A DNA stretch of 64,000 nucleotides from positions 1,364,001-1,428,000 of the forward strand of contig JAHLEZ010000007.1 of NCBI GenBank assembly GCA_020726505.1, given 5' to 3'. Both the position numbers and the translations under genes were made by a program. Source of the stretch: Leptodontidium sp. MPI-SDFR-AT-0119 (lineage: Eukaryota; Ascomycota; Leotiomycetes; Helotiales; Leptodontidiaceae). Below the pieces are notes generated by a model that saw only the letters and a program-made list of their open reading frames with translations, was not told the origin of the DNA and ran no database searches. Below, one piece after another: positions 11,529 through 21,864 of this stretch (position 1 is its first letter; each line of letters starts with the position of its first letter).

Positions 11529-12526
11529 ATGTTCGCCGTTCCGACGCTTCCAAGGCTCTTATACAGATACAGACCAAGACCCACTGGTACCGCAATCAGC
11601 CATCCCATCCTCAATTGTCGTCAATTTTGGAGAATGGCCGCTGCAAAACCCAAGTCCGTCGATCTACCAGCGCTGTTTGCCCATGTGTAGCGCTCGTATC
11701 CCAAGCGATTTCAGAAGGATGGATGGTACTTAACGACGGTGAGATATGTCCAGTTAGCAATGGAATTGACCTTTGTTGGTGCCCTGCTGATCAAGAAGAC
11801 GGCTGCCCTGATCGCTAGTGGCAAGCCAACACTTGTAGGGCCTCTCTACTCCTACTTGGCCCTCGAACATAAAACACCTGCTGCCCGCCAGGCACTCGTC
11901 CGCCGCATGCGCGAGGCCATGATCAAGTGCATTATCCTCAATGGCATACCAATTGTGATGGAGGCTTTCGTCTCTTTGGCAGCGGTCGAGCGACCGGAGG
12001 ATCGGGAACACGGCTTCACAAGGTCAGTCTGCTCTACAATGCTACTTCTCTTGTCCTAAAATGTACCCCGCTAACATCAGTAATGCTCTAGGCAAGGGTG
12101 GCAGGCAGATGAGAAGAACCACAAGCGCGGCTTGGATGTTCTGAATATCCTGTACAAAGGTGAGAATGATAGGATATGGGGCACTTTCGGCGCCTACAGA
12201 GACATTCGTAAGATACATCGCTATCCGAGCAGGATATGGCTTGACTTATTGATCTACCTTGGTTGTCCACCGACATATCATATGGTTTATTTCTTGCCAA
12301 TCACACAATCCTCGACATTGTGGAGTCGGAACTCGTTATTCTACCGGCAATCATGTGTCAAAATCTCAAAATGGCGACGCATTGGCATTTGCGTGGCTGC
12401 CTCCGGGTGGGCATTTCCCGGGATGAGGTAGAAGAGATACAGAGCGTAATTCATGCCATCGCTGAAGCGTGTGGAAAGAATTTGAACAAGATTGGCTCCA
12501 TATCTGATGTCGAAGATGATCATTAG
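11529..12526 (+). pseudogene. Carboxymuconolactone decarboxylase-like (AhpD-fold) protein, broken
   Basis: From ATG 11529 the conceptual exons are about 11529-11738, 11799-12021 and one beginning near 12092. The product reads as a fungal AhpD-like protein: SYPKRFQKDGWYLTT, ASGKPTLVGPLYSYL, AAVERPEDREHGF, GWQADEKNHKRG, then THWHLRGCLRVGISRDEVEEIQ near the end. Two lesions are visible. One is an in-frame TAG at 11688-11690, directly before RSYPKRF. The other is a frame change between about 12207 and 12263: the frame leaving GAYRDIR meets a stop before DLPWLSTDISYG, and no acceptor restores it. The family uses a Cys or Glu/His relay for small-molecule decarboxylation or peroxide chemistry; no CxxC is visible. 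Called a pseudogene unless an unusual intron rescues it. Confidence 0.65.
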
Positions 12527-12540
12527 GTGGCTTAATACCG

Positions 12541-13754
12541 GGCGTATCTCGGGTCAGAAAATTTCATATCGATAGGTTTATTTTCACTAGTAACCAATGG
12601 TCCCGTCAGGCTCGTGGCCGGTATTGTTACATCGTCGAAAAGTCTTCTCGACTTGGAGATTTTCATTTCCAATTACAGGTACGCTTCCCTATCGTATATA
12701 CACTATTGCTGCTAATCTTCGAAGGGTGGTTTTCTACGTCTCGAACCCAAAACGCTAATAGACGCATGCGTATTATGGGACACCCCAAATCCACCGGCTT
12801 GGGATTCATGCTACTACTTCGGAGAGGAGAGCGAAGGTCCACAACGGATGCGGAGCATCTCACCTGACCAAAACATCACAGGCATGACTGCTTTTTGCAC
12901 TGGAGGTCGCATATATGATATTTACGCCCATCACGGCAGATCTTCAGCAGTTGATACATACGCAAGACTCACCAAACGACTACAAGATCAAGTCGTCTGG
13001 TTATATTTCCCACTTGAACCTGGGGAGGTTGTCCATAATATTTTTATTCGGTCCCGCCACCAGAGTCCTACTATAATATCCAGCAACCCTATCATTGTGG
13101 TAATTTATACAATCCCATCTTCATGCCTATTCTAACGAGAGATAGATGCACACATCTCACGGCAGACTCTATGCCTGCGGGCAATACATCGAACCATCAG
13201 ACTCGAGGTATGAGTATCACCGTCTTTGCAGTCGCCCCGTTGGCCAACTACTTTATCGCGACCCGGACCTGGGCCAGCCGATCCTCTATTTCGGCGTGGA
13301 TTCTCATCTAGCAGGAGGAGCCGAACCTGGTTTGGAAAATTTGGACTCTGTTGACTGTCCCATCCATCGAGAATCTATATATTACTCTCATGCCTCTTTG
13401 GAGAACGTTGACAGTGTTCAATGCTTTTATGACTTGGGTGATGAGGAACAACCTGCTCAATGGTGCATTGGCATCTTGCTCGAGTATTCAAATAAACATC
13501 GAGCAGCTTTAGGCCAATGCCGAATTGGAGCTTCCCAAAGGATTCGAGTAACCGCTCCAACAGAGATGCACGTGAAAAGGGTTGTCGACAGATCAGGTCT
13601 CTCTGGGGTGATAGTTCGTTTCACAAGTTCCGACACACTTGAGCAACTTGATAGGTCAGGCTGGGAATGTATGGAGATGAAAGGCGAGATTACGTGGTGG
13701 TTTGATCATGGTATGGTGGAAATTTCTTATTCTCAAGAAAGCAGACAATCATAG
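12541..13754 (+). CDS. Hypothetical protein with no visible start codon (possible 5'-truncated gene)
   Basis: Three segments splice in frame: about 12541-12678 (donor GTACGC), 12725-13099 (donor GTAATT) and 13146-13754, stop TAG. The joined product is well behaved: DRFIFTSNQWSRQARGRYC, DTPNPPAWDSCYYFGEE, SPDQNITGMTAFC, DQVVWLYFPLEPGE, YYSHASLENVDSVQCFYD, SGWECMEMKGEITWWFDHG. I do not recognise a named domain; from memory such sequences form the C-terminal part of larger uncharacterised fungal proteins. No ATG precedes the first segment in frame, and the 5' end abuts the decarboxylase-like pseudogene. The reading frame over the last 1.1 kb is undamaged, so loss of the start may be recent or the first exon may be cryptic. 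Confidence 0.5.
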
Positions 13755-13821
13755 GCAGCCTCGCCCCAATATATAGGATGAGGTCCTCGTACCGCCCCTT
13801 ACAGATTCGTCTTCCTATCTT

Positions 13822-13850
13822 CCTTTTCCTTTTCCTTTTCCTTTTCCTTT
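13822..13850. repeat. (CCTTTT)n hexanucleotide repeat
   Basis: About five tandem copies of a CCTTTT unit between the convergent hypothetical genes. No coding or telomeric meaning is apparent. Confidence 0.85.
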
Positions 13851-13905
13851 GCACTTATAAGTCTTGCAATCGCCATCCGCGATAGACCAAACCCAGCAAT
13901 GCCTT

Positions 13906-14657
13906 TTACTGGTCTTGCCAGTGTAGAGATAACACGGAATGTCCTGGCCCTCGTGTTCCTATATACCCTTGCCAATCATTTCCCCCTACCCTGACCCAAC
14001 CATTGTCAGTATTAAACCAGTAGCGACGTGTCCCGTCGCCGCAAATCTCAAGTTCCACATCAACCCACTCTGCATCATCTGGCACGTAGCTGTGCACATC
14101 CGCCTCAGCGTATGAAGCCACAACCGGAGTTGAGGTGTCCGTCTTGGTCCGGTCAACTAGTGGTTGGCTCTTCAGAATCTGGTCTCTCGGAGGAGGTAGC
14201 AGATTATTGACTTTCATATACTCCCAGCCCTCCGCGATGTAATGGCCATCACTGCTGTTCGCTTCAATATACTCCTTAATCTCTACTAACCCTGGGCCTT
14301 TTGGAACGAATGGCTCCAGATAATCCTCTGACTTATATGCAATCCAGAGTCGAGTGAGTGTTCCCACAGTTGTCATAGCGTACATTTCTGATCGTTCGCT
14401 GTGTTTGAGATACGTCAGGTAGCATCGTACGCCTGAGCTTCCACTTCTTGGATTTGAGGCTTTGTGGCATTGTTTTGCTTGCACTCGACAATCTGGAGTT
14501 TCTCGAGGAAATTGCCATACAGGCATTCAACAGTCGCTTCACCTCTCCTGCGGTCAGACTTTTCGCGCATTGGCGGCTGCTGAGACGAAACTATCCAATC
14601 CTCCGATGCGGGGAACGTTTTCTGGAGCTTATGCTCCAGAACTTCGATGATGCCCAC
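13906..14657 (-). pseudogene. Frameshifted hypothetical protein, possible PD-(D/E)xK nuclease-like fold
   Basis: An 80-codon frame (14657-14415, MGIIEVLEHKL...) and a second frame running to 13906 read as one protein if the frame changes near 14412-14425. On the two sides the sequence reads EVEAQAYDAT and LTYLKHSERSEMYAM, which join naturally. The first half contains SEDWIVSSQQP and IVECKQNNATKPQIQEVEAQAY; the E-C-K with a downstream Gln/Glu helix resembles the core of restriction-endonuclease-like fungal proteins. The second half ends with an acidic, Trp-rich stretch (DAEWVDVELEICGDG). No intron consensus explains the frame change, so this is probably a single-base indel. The family assignment is weak. 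Confidence 0.45.
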
Positions 14658-15034
14658 TCATGGTGTTTCTGGGCATCTTTCCATAGGAAATACTCGACGT
14701 CTGTCTTTACAATCGACATAGTCTCGCAGTTATGCTGTCTTTATCTCGCAAATATTACGAGGATGGTGATTGTTGACAGTGAAGATACAGTGGTTAGCAA
14801 AATAAACTGGACGGCGGCTTTCAGCTTCAGCGTGCGATTTTACATGTCATTGCCTGGCCTCGCTCGTCACTGCCTAGCTGCCTCACGCCTCATACGAAGC
14901 TTGAGCCAATGATTAGGGAGTGAATGATCGGTATGCATGATACCGAAAGCAAGGAGGCTACGACTGAAGAGAGGGCTTAGCGCTGCGGCGCGAGGCATGG
15001 TACACTAAAATTTGCCTATATCTCCATATCACTG
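14658..15034. other. Intergenic region
   Basis: This lies between divergent transcription units: a leftward frameshifted gene and the rightward kinase-like gene. A 154-codon plus-strand frame overlapping it is mostly antisense to the frameshifted gene and has no domain. Confidence 0.4.
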
Positions 15035-16010
15035 TTGGGATCCCTTGAAACGTCGATGAGGATTCCAGACACTACAATGTTAGAGCTTCCATCAGACGAG
15101 AAAATCATCGCGGTCTGCGAACAACAACGCAAGGATCGGAACGACAACAGCAGGTGTTTCGTATATCCGTCGAAAGCAGCACCCCTCGCGTTTATCAAGT
15201 ATTCCGACAAAGCAGAATTGCGAAACCACAGACATGTACTAGAAGCTATCGCTCAGATAACACCGGAAGAAAGGTCAAGTCTTCATATTCCTCAGATCTA
15301 TCGTTACATTAAGAGAGGAAGCATGGTGTACATTGTCATGGAATATATCCAAGGGCGGACAATTCAAGAATTGCTGAAGGACTTTCCCGAAGGTCTTCTA
15401 GAAGACAAGTTCGATCGAATCTCTAAGGCTATTGATTCACTACTATCTGTTCGGATTCCCCCAAATGTTGCACCAGGACCGGTTGGAGGCGGCACGATTA
15501 AGCACCCAATCTTCAAGGATAGTACCGCTTCGACTGAGTACAAATCAGTCAATGAGTTGCAGCAGCATATAAGTCGGGTTCGTTTATAGAAACCTCTATC
15601 CTATAATAGCAACTAAAATGTTTAGGTTGCTAATCGAATGCCGGATAACAATTGTGAAATCGATTTCTCGGATAACAAGTTATATCTTTGTTTTTCAGAT
15701 CTTTACGAGGGCAATTTCATTTTCAGGGAAAATGGTGATCTCTACCTAGTAGACTTTGAGGGCTTGTCCTATCTCCCAAGTAGCTTTATGGCTTATGCAC
15801 TAAATCAGCCTCGCCCGATATGCAAATCAATCAGGGGAAAGTTTGATCTTCCAACAAAAAATCTTGATGTCATGGAGGCTGCTGGATACTACTTTGGGAT
15901 AAGTTGGCGACATATTGGTAGGTCGATAATGCTACTCCCTTTCGTCGACTAACCATTACATAGGCTTACCACACGAGGATGCGGAACTCCAAAAGAGAAA
16001 ACAACGGTGA
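15035..16010 (+). CDS. Kinase-like protein of the aminoglycoside-phosphotransferase (APH) fold
   Basis: Exons 15035-15577, 15626-15917 and 15964-16010 give 293 residues. The kinase hinge is visible as MVYIVMEYIQGRTIQELL. The catalytic loop is FSDLYEGNF (Asp at about residue 206, Asn at about 211; the usual His is replaced by Phe-Ser), and the metal-binding LVDFE carries Asp at about 224. This order of D-x4-N followed about 13 residues later by D-F matches the large fungal APH-like family, whose substrates are mostly unknown. The Gly-rich loop is absent, as in most APH members. The gene is intact although it sits among pseudogenes. The role is not predictable from context. Confidence 0.72.
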
Positions 16011-17071
16011 TTACGGCGGAAGTTGCCTTAGAGAGAATTGATTGTTACCCAGTCTACTATACGCACACGGTTAAGCATGTACGTTTATGTTGCTCTCAAG
16101 GAGAGTTTTATTCCTGAGTTCCGAGATGAGAATGTCAACTCTGCCTATGCATTTCGGCCACCTAGAGGATCCAAATGCTCCTTGCTTTTCATCTCCACGT
16201 CCTTTTGATTGCGATATCCCTTCCGTCGAATTCGTGTTGAACTGAATCAAGTGCTTCGGTGGATTTCCTTTGGAAGCGCCTCTGGCCTTGATTTCTCTAT
16301 AGATCGAACGAAAGCCCCTAACCAACTAAGAAAGTTTGTTGCAACTTGCCGACCCTAAGCTTAGAGCAGCTAGAAGGGCTGGATGGGAAGAGTATCCGCT
16401 CAGTTCGGAAAGCAGTAGAAGAGTTCATTCAACCTGGTTAACATGCGGAACAAAGTTCTACTTGATATGTGGAAAGATATTTCTGTACTTTCTCTTTCAG
16501 GATTTTAGCTAGCTCTCTTTGACTAGTTTATTCCTTTGCAGTAATCTTGATACGCCGATTTCAATATACGTGTTCGGCCAATTCTCGACTTCTAATCCGC
16601 ATCTATAACTTTCCCGCGTCTAATAATTTGTATTCTGAGAGCTCGAAAGTGAGCCGGTTGATTTCTTGAGGCGGTTCGTCGAGCACCACATCACTCCTCT
16701 CTTACCGCGCAGATGAAAGGGGTTCGCTCAATCGCCAATTCGAACACGAACAAAATTCCAGAGGCTGCACCGCAATCGTTCTCATTTACCAGTCAGTACG
16801 GTCCTTCTCTAGATGGAACGAACCACGCTCCCATGTCTGAGCCGATGTCTCCCTTGCGATTTCGTCTCGGAGATATGGTTGTTTGAGGAAGTGAAAGTAT
16901 TTGGGAGGAAGGTGCCTGATATATATTTTCTAGAATCTACGGCTCGCACAGCCTGTATTATTTATACATATGAATGGTATGATATCAGTTATTACAATAG
17001 TACTAGTGACAAAGTCGTCCCTCTCTCAATCCGCGCTTGTGTGATGAATTCACTTCCTTGGACCAACTATA
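16011..17071. other. Long intergenic region
   Basis: About 1.06 kb with no supportable gene. Short frames on both strands have no recognisable domain. One minus-strand frame near 16590-16700 (reading EINRLTFELSEYK) could be a small relic, but I cannot assign it. Confidence 0.4.
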
Positions 17072-18412
17072 TCACCCACATCTGCTTTCATTCAGATGCC
17101 TCATAGAACTACTAACACTCGAACCGTCACCCTTCCCCTCCATCAGTACTACAGTAGAAATAGTCTTCAAAATCCCACCGTCTTGATCGTGAATCCCGAT
17201 TTCGCCTTCGTTAGGGTAGCCTTCGGATCCCGTATTGCTAGCGTAGACGTGCGAAACTTGTCCCGGCTTGTTTGAACCAAAGAAGGCGTCGCTCTTTGAG
17301 CCGAACTGGGGATTGCGTGGAGTCGACGTGAGTTCGGTGGGGTTGTTGTTCGAAGTCGAATCGTCCACACGGTCGTGATTGCGGACGACCTTGGAAATGA
17401 GGTCTGCCATTGAGAGTTCAATGTTGAGTTTCACAATGTATGCCAGTGGGTGGAATTGGACATAGCTGAGGTATAGGTTAGCAAACAGTAAAAGGTGCAT
17501 TTGATGAAGCAGTGAAACATACATAAAGCCGTTTGGGAGAGACATCATGCCGATAATTAAGATCTAAAAGAACGATTAGTGGCTAACAGTTGGGCACAAT
17601 TTCGCATCCGATGACTTACGTCCATAGACAGCGACACGCCCACAATAACAGCATTGAAGTTGAAAAGCGGCTTGTACTTGTTGAGACCACGCGAGATCAA
17701 CTTAGCTCGGACCAGGTAAAGGAAGTATCCATTGAGAGCACCATCAATAATAAGATAGAGGACTTTTTCAATCCTATCCCATATATTGTTAACATGGGCG
17801 AAGGTGTAGGAAATGTTCATGCGAGCCGGGATCCAAATGACAAACACCGAGATATTGATAAGGCCTACAAAGCCAAATAAGGTCCATTTCAAAGCCTTAG
17901 CTTTCCGCTTGTCGACCATGATAAGACCAACTCTGTTGGCTATGATTTGAAGTAGACATTGTGTCTGCAAAGATATTAGTACTCAGCAAAGAGTTTGCGG
18001 CAAGAGGTTGTATACCTGGAGCGTCCATAAACAAACTATTCGTTGTGACTCGTTTAGCTCTACACCAACCTGAAGCACTCAGAGACCAGTAATCTTACCA
18101 AGAGCAAAAAAGAAGCCAAACCTAGAGTAACTCGTTAGTGAGTCTGAGCTGTCATATTTATGAGCGTAATTGGACTTACGATCCTTTAATCTCGCCACGA
18201 ATATAGAACCAAGAGAGTATGGCCATAATTAAACTGGCAAGTCCTTCTGTCCAAATCATCCATGCATAGAAATTTAGCAAGCTGTGTGTCCTTCGATATA
18301 TGGAAACAGTTTGACGACCAGCTTTCATACTGGTGAGAATAAAGAACCCCAGTGAAAAGCCAAAGCAGATGGATACAACATCCATATCTAGAGCACCTGG
18401 TTTCGACGCCAT
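17072..18412 (-). CDS. Seven-helix integral membrane protein of a fungal-specific family
   Basis: Six exons on the minus strand, 18412-18180, 18121-18099, 18035-18016, 17964-17620, 17563-17523 and 17465-17072, give 351 residues with all phases closing. Two are micro-exons of 23 and 20 bases. Hydrophobic helices are visible from DMDVVSICFGFSLGFFI through NFYAWMIWTEGLASLIMAILSWF, FGFFFALG, LFGFVGLINISVFVIW, VLYLIIDGALNGYFLYLV, FNAVIVGVSLSMD and ILIIGMMSLPNGFIY, followed by a cytosolic tail of about 100 Ser/Asn/Gly-rich residues. The layout resembles uncharacterised fungal receptor-like membrane proteins. No ligand or partner can be inferred. A start 21 bases upstream (MLSFPSI) is also possible. 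Confidence 0.7.
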
Positions 18413-20121
18413 GATAGAGGGAAACGAAAGCAAAATAGTCGTGGAGGTAAAGAGTGGTGCTGGGTAAAGGACAAAAAATGGGGGGAGAAAGAGGCAACAA
18501 GACAGATTCCGAATTTCGTTGTGCGAACTTAATCACTTGTAACAAGTCCTGGAATGATGTCGACATCTTATTCGGTGATATATGCACACTGACTGCCGCC
18601 ACCACAGGACTATTGTGCCTCACGGGCTGCCTCCTTGAGCGCTAGCCAACGCTACTCAAGACAGGAGCAGGCTAGGGAAATTCCAAGCCTTCCTACTGAT
18701 GCATCTCAGAGGGGACAGGCAAGAAATGTTTCTGATCATGGATGCTCTATCGACAGAGCTATTGGGAAGATTGCTTTGGTGGAGGATCGGTGAAGGAATG
18801 ACTCGAACTACTAAAAGTTTATTCCTTAATGGTACAAGGATTGGCCGCCACACTACAGGAACAATCTTCAAAGACTGGGGGTGATGGGAGTTGCCAAGCC
18901 CTATTATGTACCCCATATTTTGTCCTTGAAACGCCACGCTCTGACAGTTGCTGGCTTCCGTTTGACCCCTGCTGCTGATCTGGGGAAATTATAGCCAAGA
19001 CCTGATCTTCTCCTTTAATATTATGACCTGTTCAATGACGATCCAGCATCGGAATGTCCTCCGAGCCCGTTCGGGTCACGTTGTATGGCTTGCAACTAAC
19101 CCCAGCTCGAAGCCACCTCCCTTTCCAGATCCACGCAGGCGGTGATGTCTTCGGCATTTCTTGTTAATAGGTCCGATTGACACTTGGAGCTTTACGAGCC
19201 ACTAATCTTCGTCGTGCCATTCCCCTTTCTATTACTTCGTAATCCGGGGGTCGGACCCGGGCCGGTCGGGTCCTCTTCCCCGCATTCTGCAGTACCGAAC
19301 GGCACATGCCGATATGCACATGCAGCTGTCAATGTTACCGCGAATAGCGCAAGGATTGCGGATGCATAAGCAAAATGCAATGAATGGTAATGGTCTGTGA
19401 GAGCTCTATGAACGTGATGTTGATATATCGCCTTGGCTTGGCTAATTAACTAGAATTCTTTTCTTGGGTTTTCATTTTGGAGAGGACAATGCAACCCATG
19501 GACCACTGCGCGATTTCTTTGCACTAGCCACTATACCATTCTAGGCGAATCAGGAAGTTCAAAGGCAACATGAATCCTTTTGCCAAAGGGGAGAAGGCCG
19601 ATTAATTCCACAGTCCTGTTGATTCGCAAGGGACAAAAGCTTTGTCGGGCAGTAGAATGCCCGCTTCCAATTACTGATCAGAAGGCTCCCGCTATTCAGT
19701 TCATGGACCTAGCGGAAAGAGAACATATCAATTCTCTAGAACTTGGCGAATAATTGGGGATTAACAGCGCACGGGGCGATTATTGAGAACATTTTGTAAT
19801 CCAATCGAGATCGAGGAAAGGTAGGCCCGGCATGATCCGAAGTTCCCTGTTGTTGCTTTTGACTTCTTCTCTGCCGTACGGGATTGGATTTTACTTTGCA
19901 GTGGCTTGCTGTGGCTTCCGACGGCAAACAAGAAGCGCTCCTTATTCGTATCGGCTGCGTTGTGCACTGCCGGTCTTTCGGTAGGTGCCCTGATGCGTAC
20001 GTCGAAGTCGTCGATCCTTCTTCCTTTTCCCCCTGCACCAACTTCATAAGAAGAATGTCCAGCAACGATTCAGTCAACTCTTCAGCCCGCGCTTGGATCT
20101 TAGAATTCTGAGTCCTCTAGC
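18413..20121. other. Long intergenic region, divergent promoters
   Basis: About 1.7 kb between the divergent membrane-protein gene and the CFEM receptor gene. I inspected both strands and found no domain-bearing frame, RNA gene or long repeat. Confidence 0.45.
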
Positions 20122-21747
20122 ATGAAGGGCCTCTTGATAGTCCTATGGTGTTTTGCTTACCTAGTCTGCCTTGTTCGAACGGACTCTTCAATAATGGCAT
20201 CGTTGCCGTCCTGCGCAGTAAGGTTTGCCCCGATATGTTTCTCGGATGGGGTGGCTGATGATAGTTGCGGCAGTTGACATGCATGTCCGACCTGATTCCT
20301 TCCTCTGGATGCCTTGTCACCGACCAGCATTGTATATGTACCAATCGCAACCTTAACGAAAACATAAGCATATGCCTGATGACGAAATGCACATTAACAG
20401 ATTCATTGAGTACGTTTCCCTTTCATCTAGGTCTTTTCATTCTCGAGATTGCTTGCTAATATTCTCAGCAACGAAAAATATCTCGTCAACAATGTGCGGA
20501 GAACCGATACGGAAGAAGCCAGATATAATTGGCTTGGTTAGCCTTACCATGGTGGCCTTCATCACCGTCCTGCTGCGGTTACTTGCCCGAGCTCCCACGA
20601 TAGGCGTTGGCAGCATAGGAATGGATGATTGTACTATTATTGTAGCAACAGTCAGTCCCAACATTCGAACAGGTATGCATGACTCGGCTAATCGCAGTGC
20701 ACAGCTTCTTTTGGTACCGTACACCGTGTATTGTTTCGCCTGTCAGTAGCATCCACCCGTCTAATCCGATTTGTATTTAATCCTTTTAGCTCGATATGAC
20801 GGATTGGGAACAGACATATGGACTATTCCCTTCAAACACATTTCAAAGTTGCTCTATGTAAGCATCCGAAGTCCGAAGCACTGGCAGGATGCTGACCCAA
20901 GCAGAACTACTATGTTGCTGAAATAATGTACTGTCAGTTAACGGCGCTGACGAAATCCTCGATACTCTTCTTCTATCTTCGGATATTCCCCCCAACAATC
21001 CCTAAGAGACTAATATATGCAATCATTACCCTCTGCTTGAGCTACGGAATCACATTTAGTCTAACATTTGCATTTCAATGCCTGCCAGTGCCATATTCCT
21101 GGAATGGGTGGGACGGGGAGCATTCTGGCAAATGCATGAACAGGAACGCAATGGTCTGGTCACAGTCTACCATCAACATAGTTCTCGATCTCGTCGTCAT
21201 TGTACTACCGTTACCATGTCTCGTCAAGCTTAATCTCTCTTGGAGGAAAAAGATTTTCATATGCCTAATGTTTAGTGTCGGATTTTTGTGAGTGTCACCA
21301 CCCGCGAAGATGCAGAGTAAAGAAGAGTGTCCTAAGGGCAGTGCAGTATTACAGTTGTCAGTTGCATAAGGCTGGCCCAGGTAGTGGAATTTGGAGGCAC
21401 AACCAATCCCTCATGTGAGTGACTTAACCGCCTCATTGACAGTTTCAAGACCTAACCTGCACTTAGGGGACTGGTACGGCATTGGTGTCTGGAGCATTGT
21501 TGAGATTGATGTGGGTATTTTTTGCGCCTGCATGCCTGCTCTGCTAGCACTCCTTCGCCACTTCTGGCCAGCTGCATTCGGAAATACTACAGATGAACAT
21601 ATTCCCACATCTTCACCAGGCAGGCCGCTTCCTGAATCTTCCCACCGATTGTCCCATACAACGAAGAGCAATTGTTCGGATTTTGTCCAGTTGATGGAGA
21701 TGGGCAACCATGGTGGAGGCAATGAGACTAATGTTGAGCGGGTGTGA
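20122..21747 (+). CDS. CFEM-domain GPCR-like membrane protein (PTH11/rhodopsin-like fold)
   Basis: Exons: 20122-20217, 20274-20409, 20469-20650, an uncertain segment at about 20651-20733, 20790-20857, 20905-21287, 21347-21414 and 21467-21747. A signal peptide (MKGLLIVLWCFAYLVCLVR) leads into a CFEM domain with eight cysteines: SCALTC, SSGC, HCIC, SIC, TKC and TMC. A seven-helix rhodopsin-like domain follows, with MDDCTIIVAT, the RYDGLGTDIWTIPF motif, ALTKSSILFFYLRIFP, NIVLDLVVIVLPLPCLVKLNL, and the WDWYGIGVWSIVEIDVGIFCACMP block. This is the architecture of fungal CFEM receptors such as Pth11 of the rice blast fungus, which sense surfaces or small molecules. The junction between exon 3 and the DGLGTDIW exon can be solved in two ways; both give a hydrophobic segment. 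Confidence 0.8.
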
Positions 21748-21864
21748 TAACGACGCACGAATTTATTGATCATTTCACCTGCCTCCTTAACCAAGAGGCT
21801 ATCAGCGATTATCTCTTATATCAGTCATAGTATCCACGGAGCGCTATTCTAGCATACCAATTCC

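Noticed and set aside
11194..11733. 179-codon plus-strand frame before the AhpD-like pseudogene
   Set aside because: It overlaps the pseudogene in another frame and shows no family features.
13822..13850. CCTTTT repeat as interstitial telomere DNA
   Set aside because: The unit is not TTAGGG/CCCTAA and the tract is only about five units.
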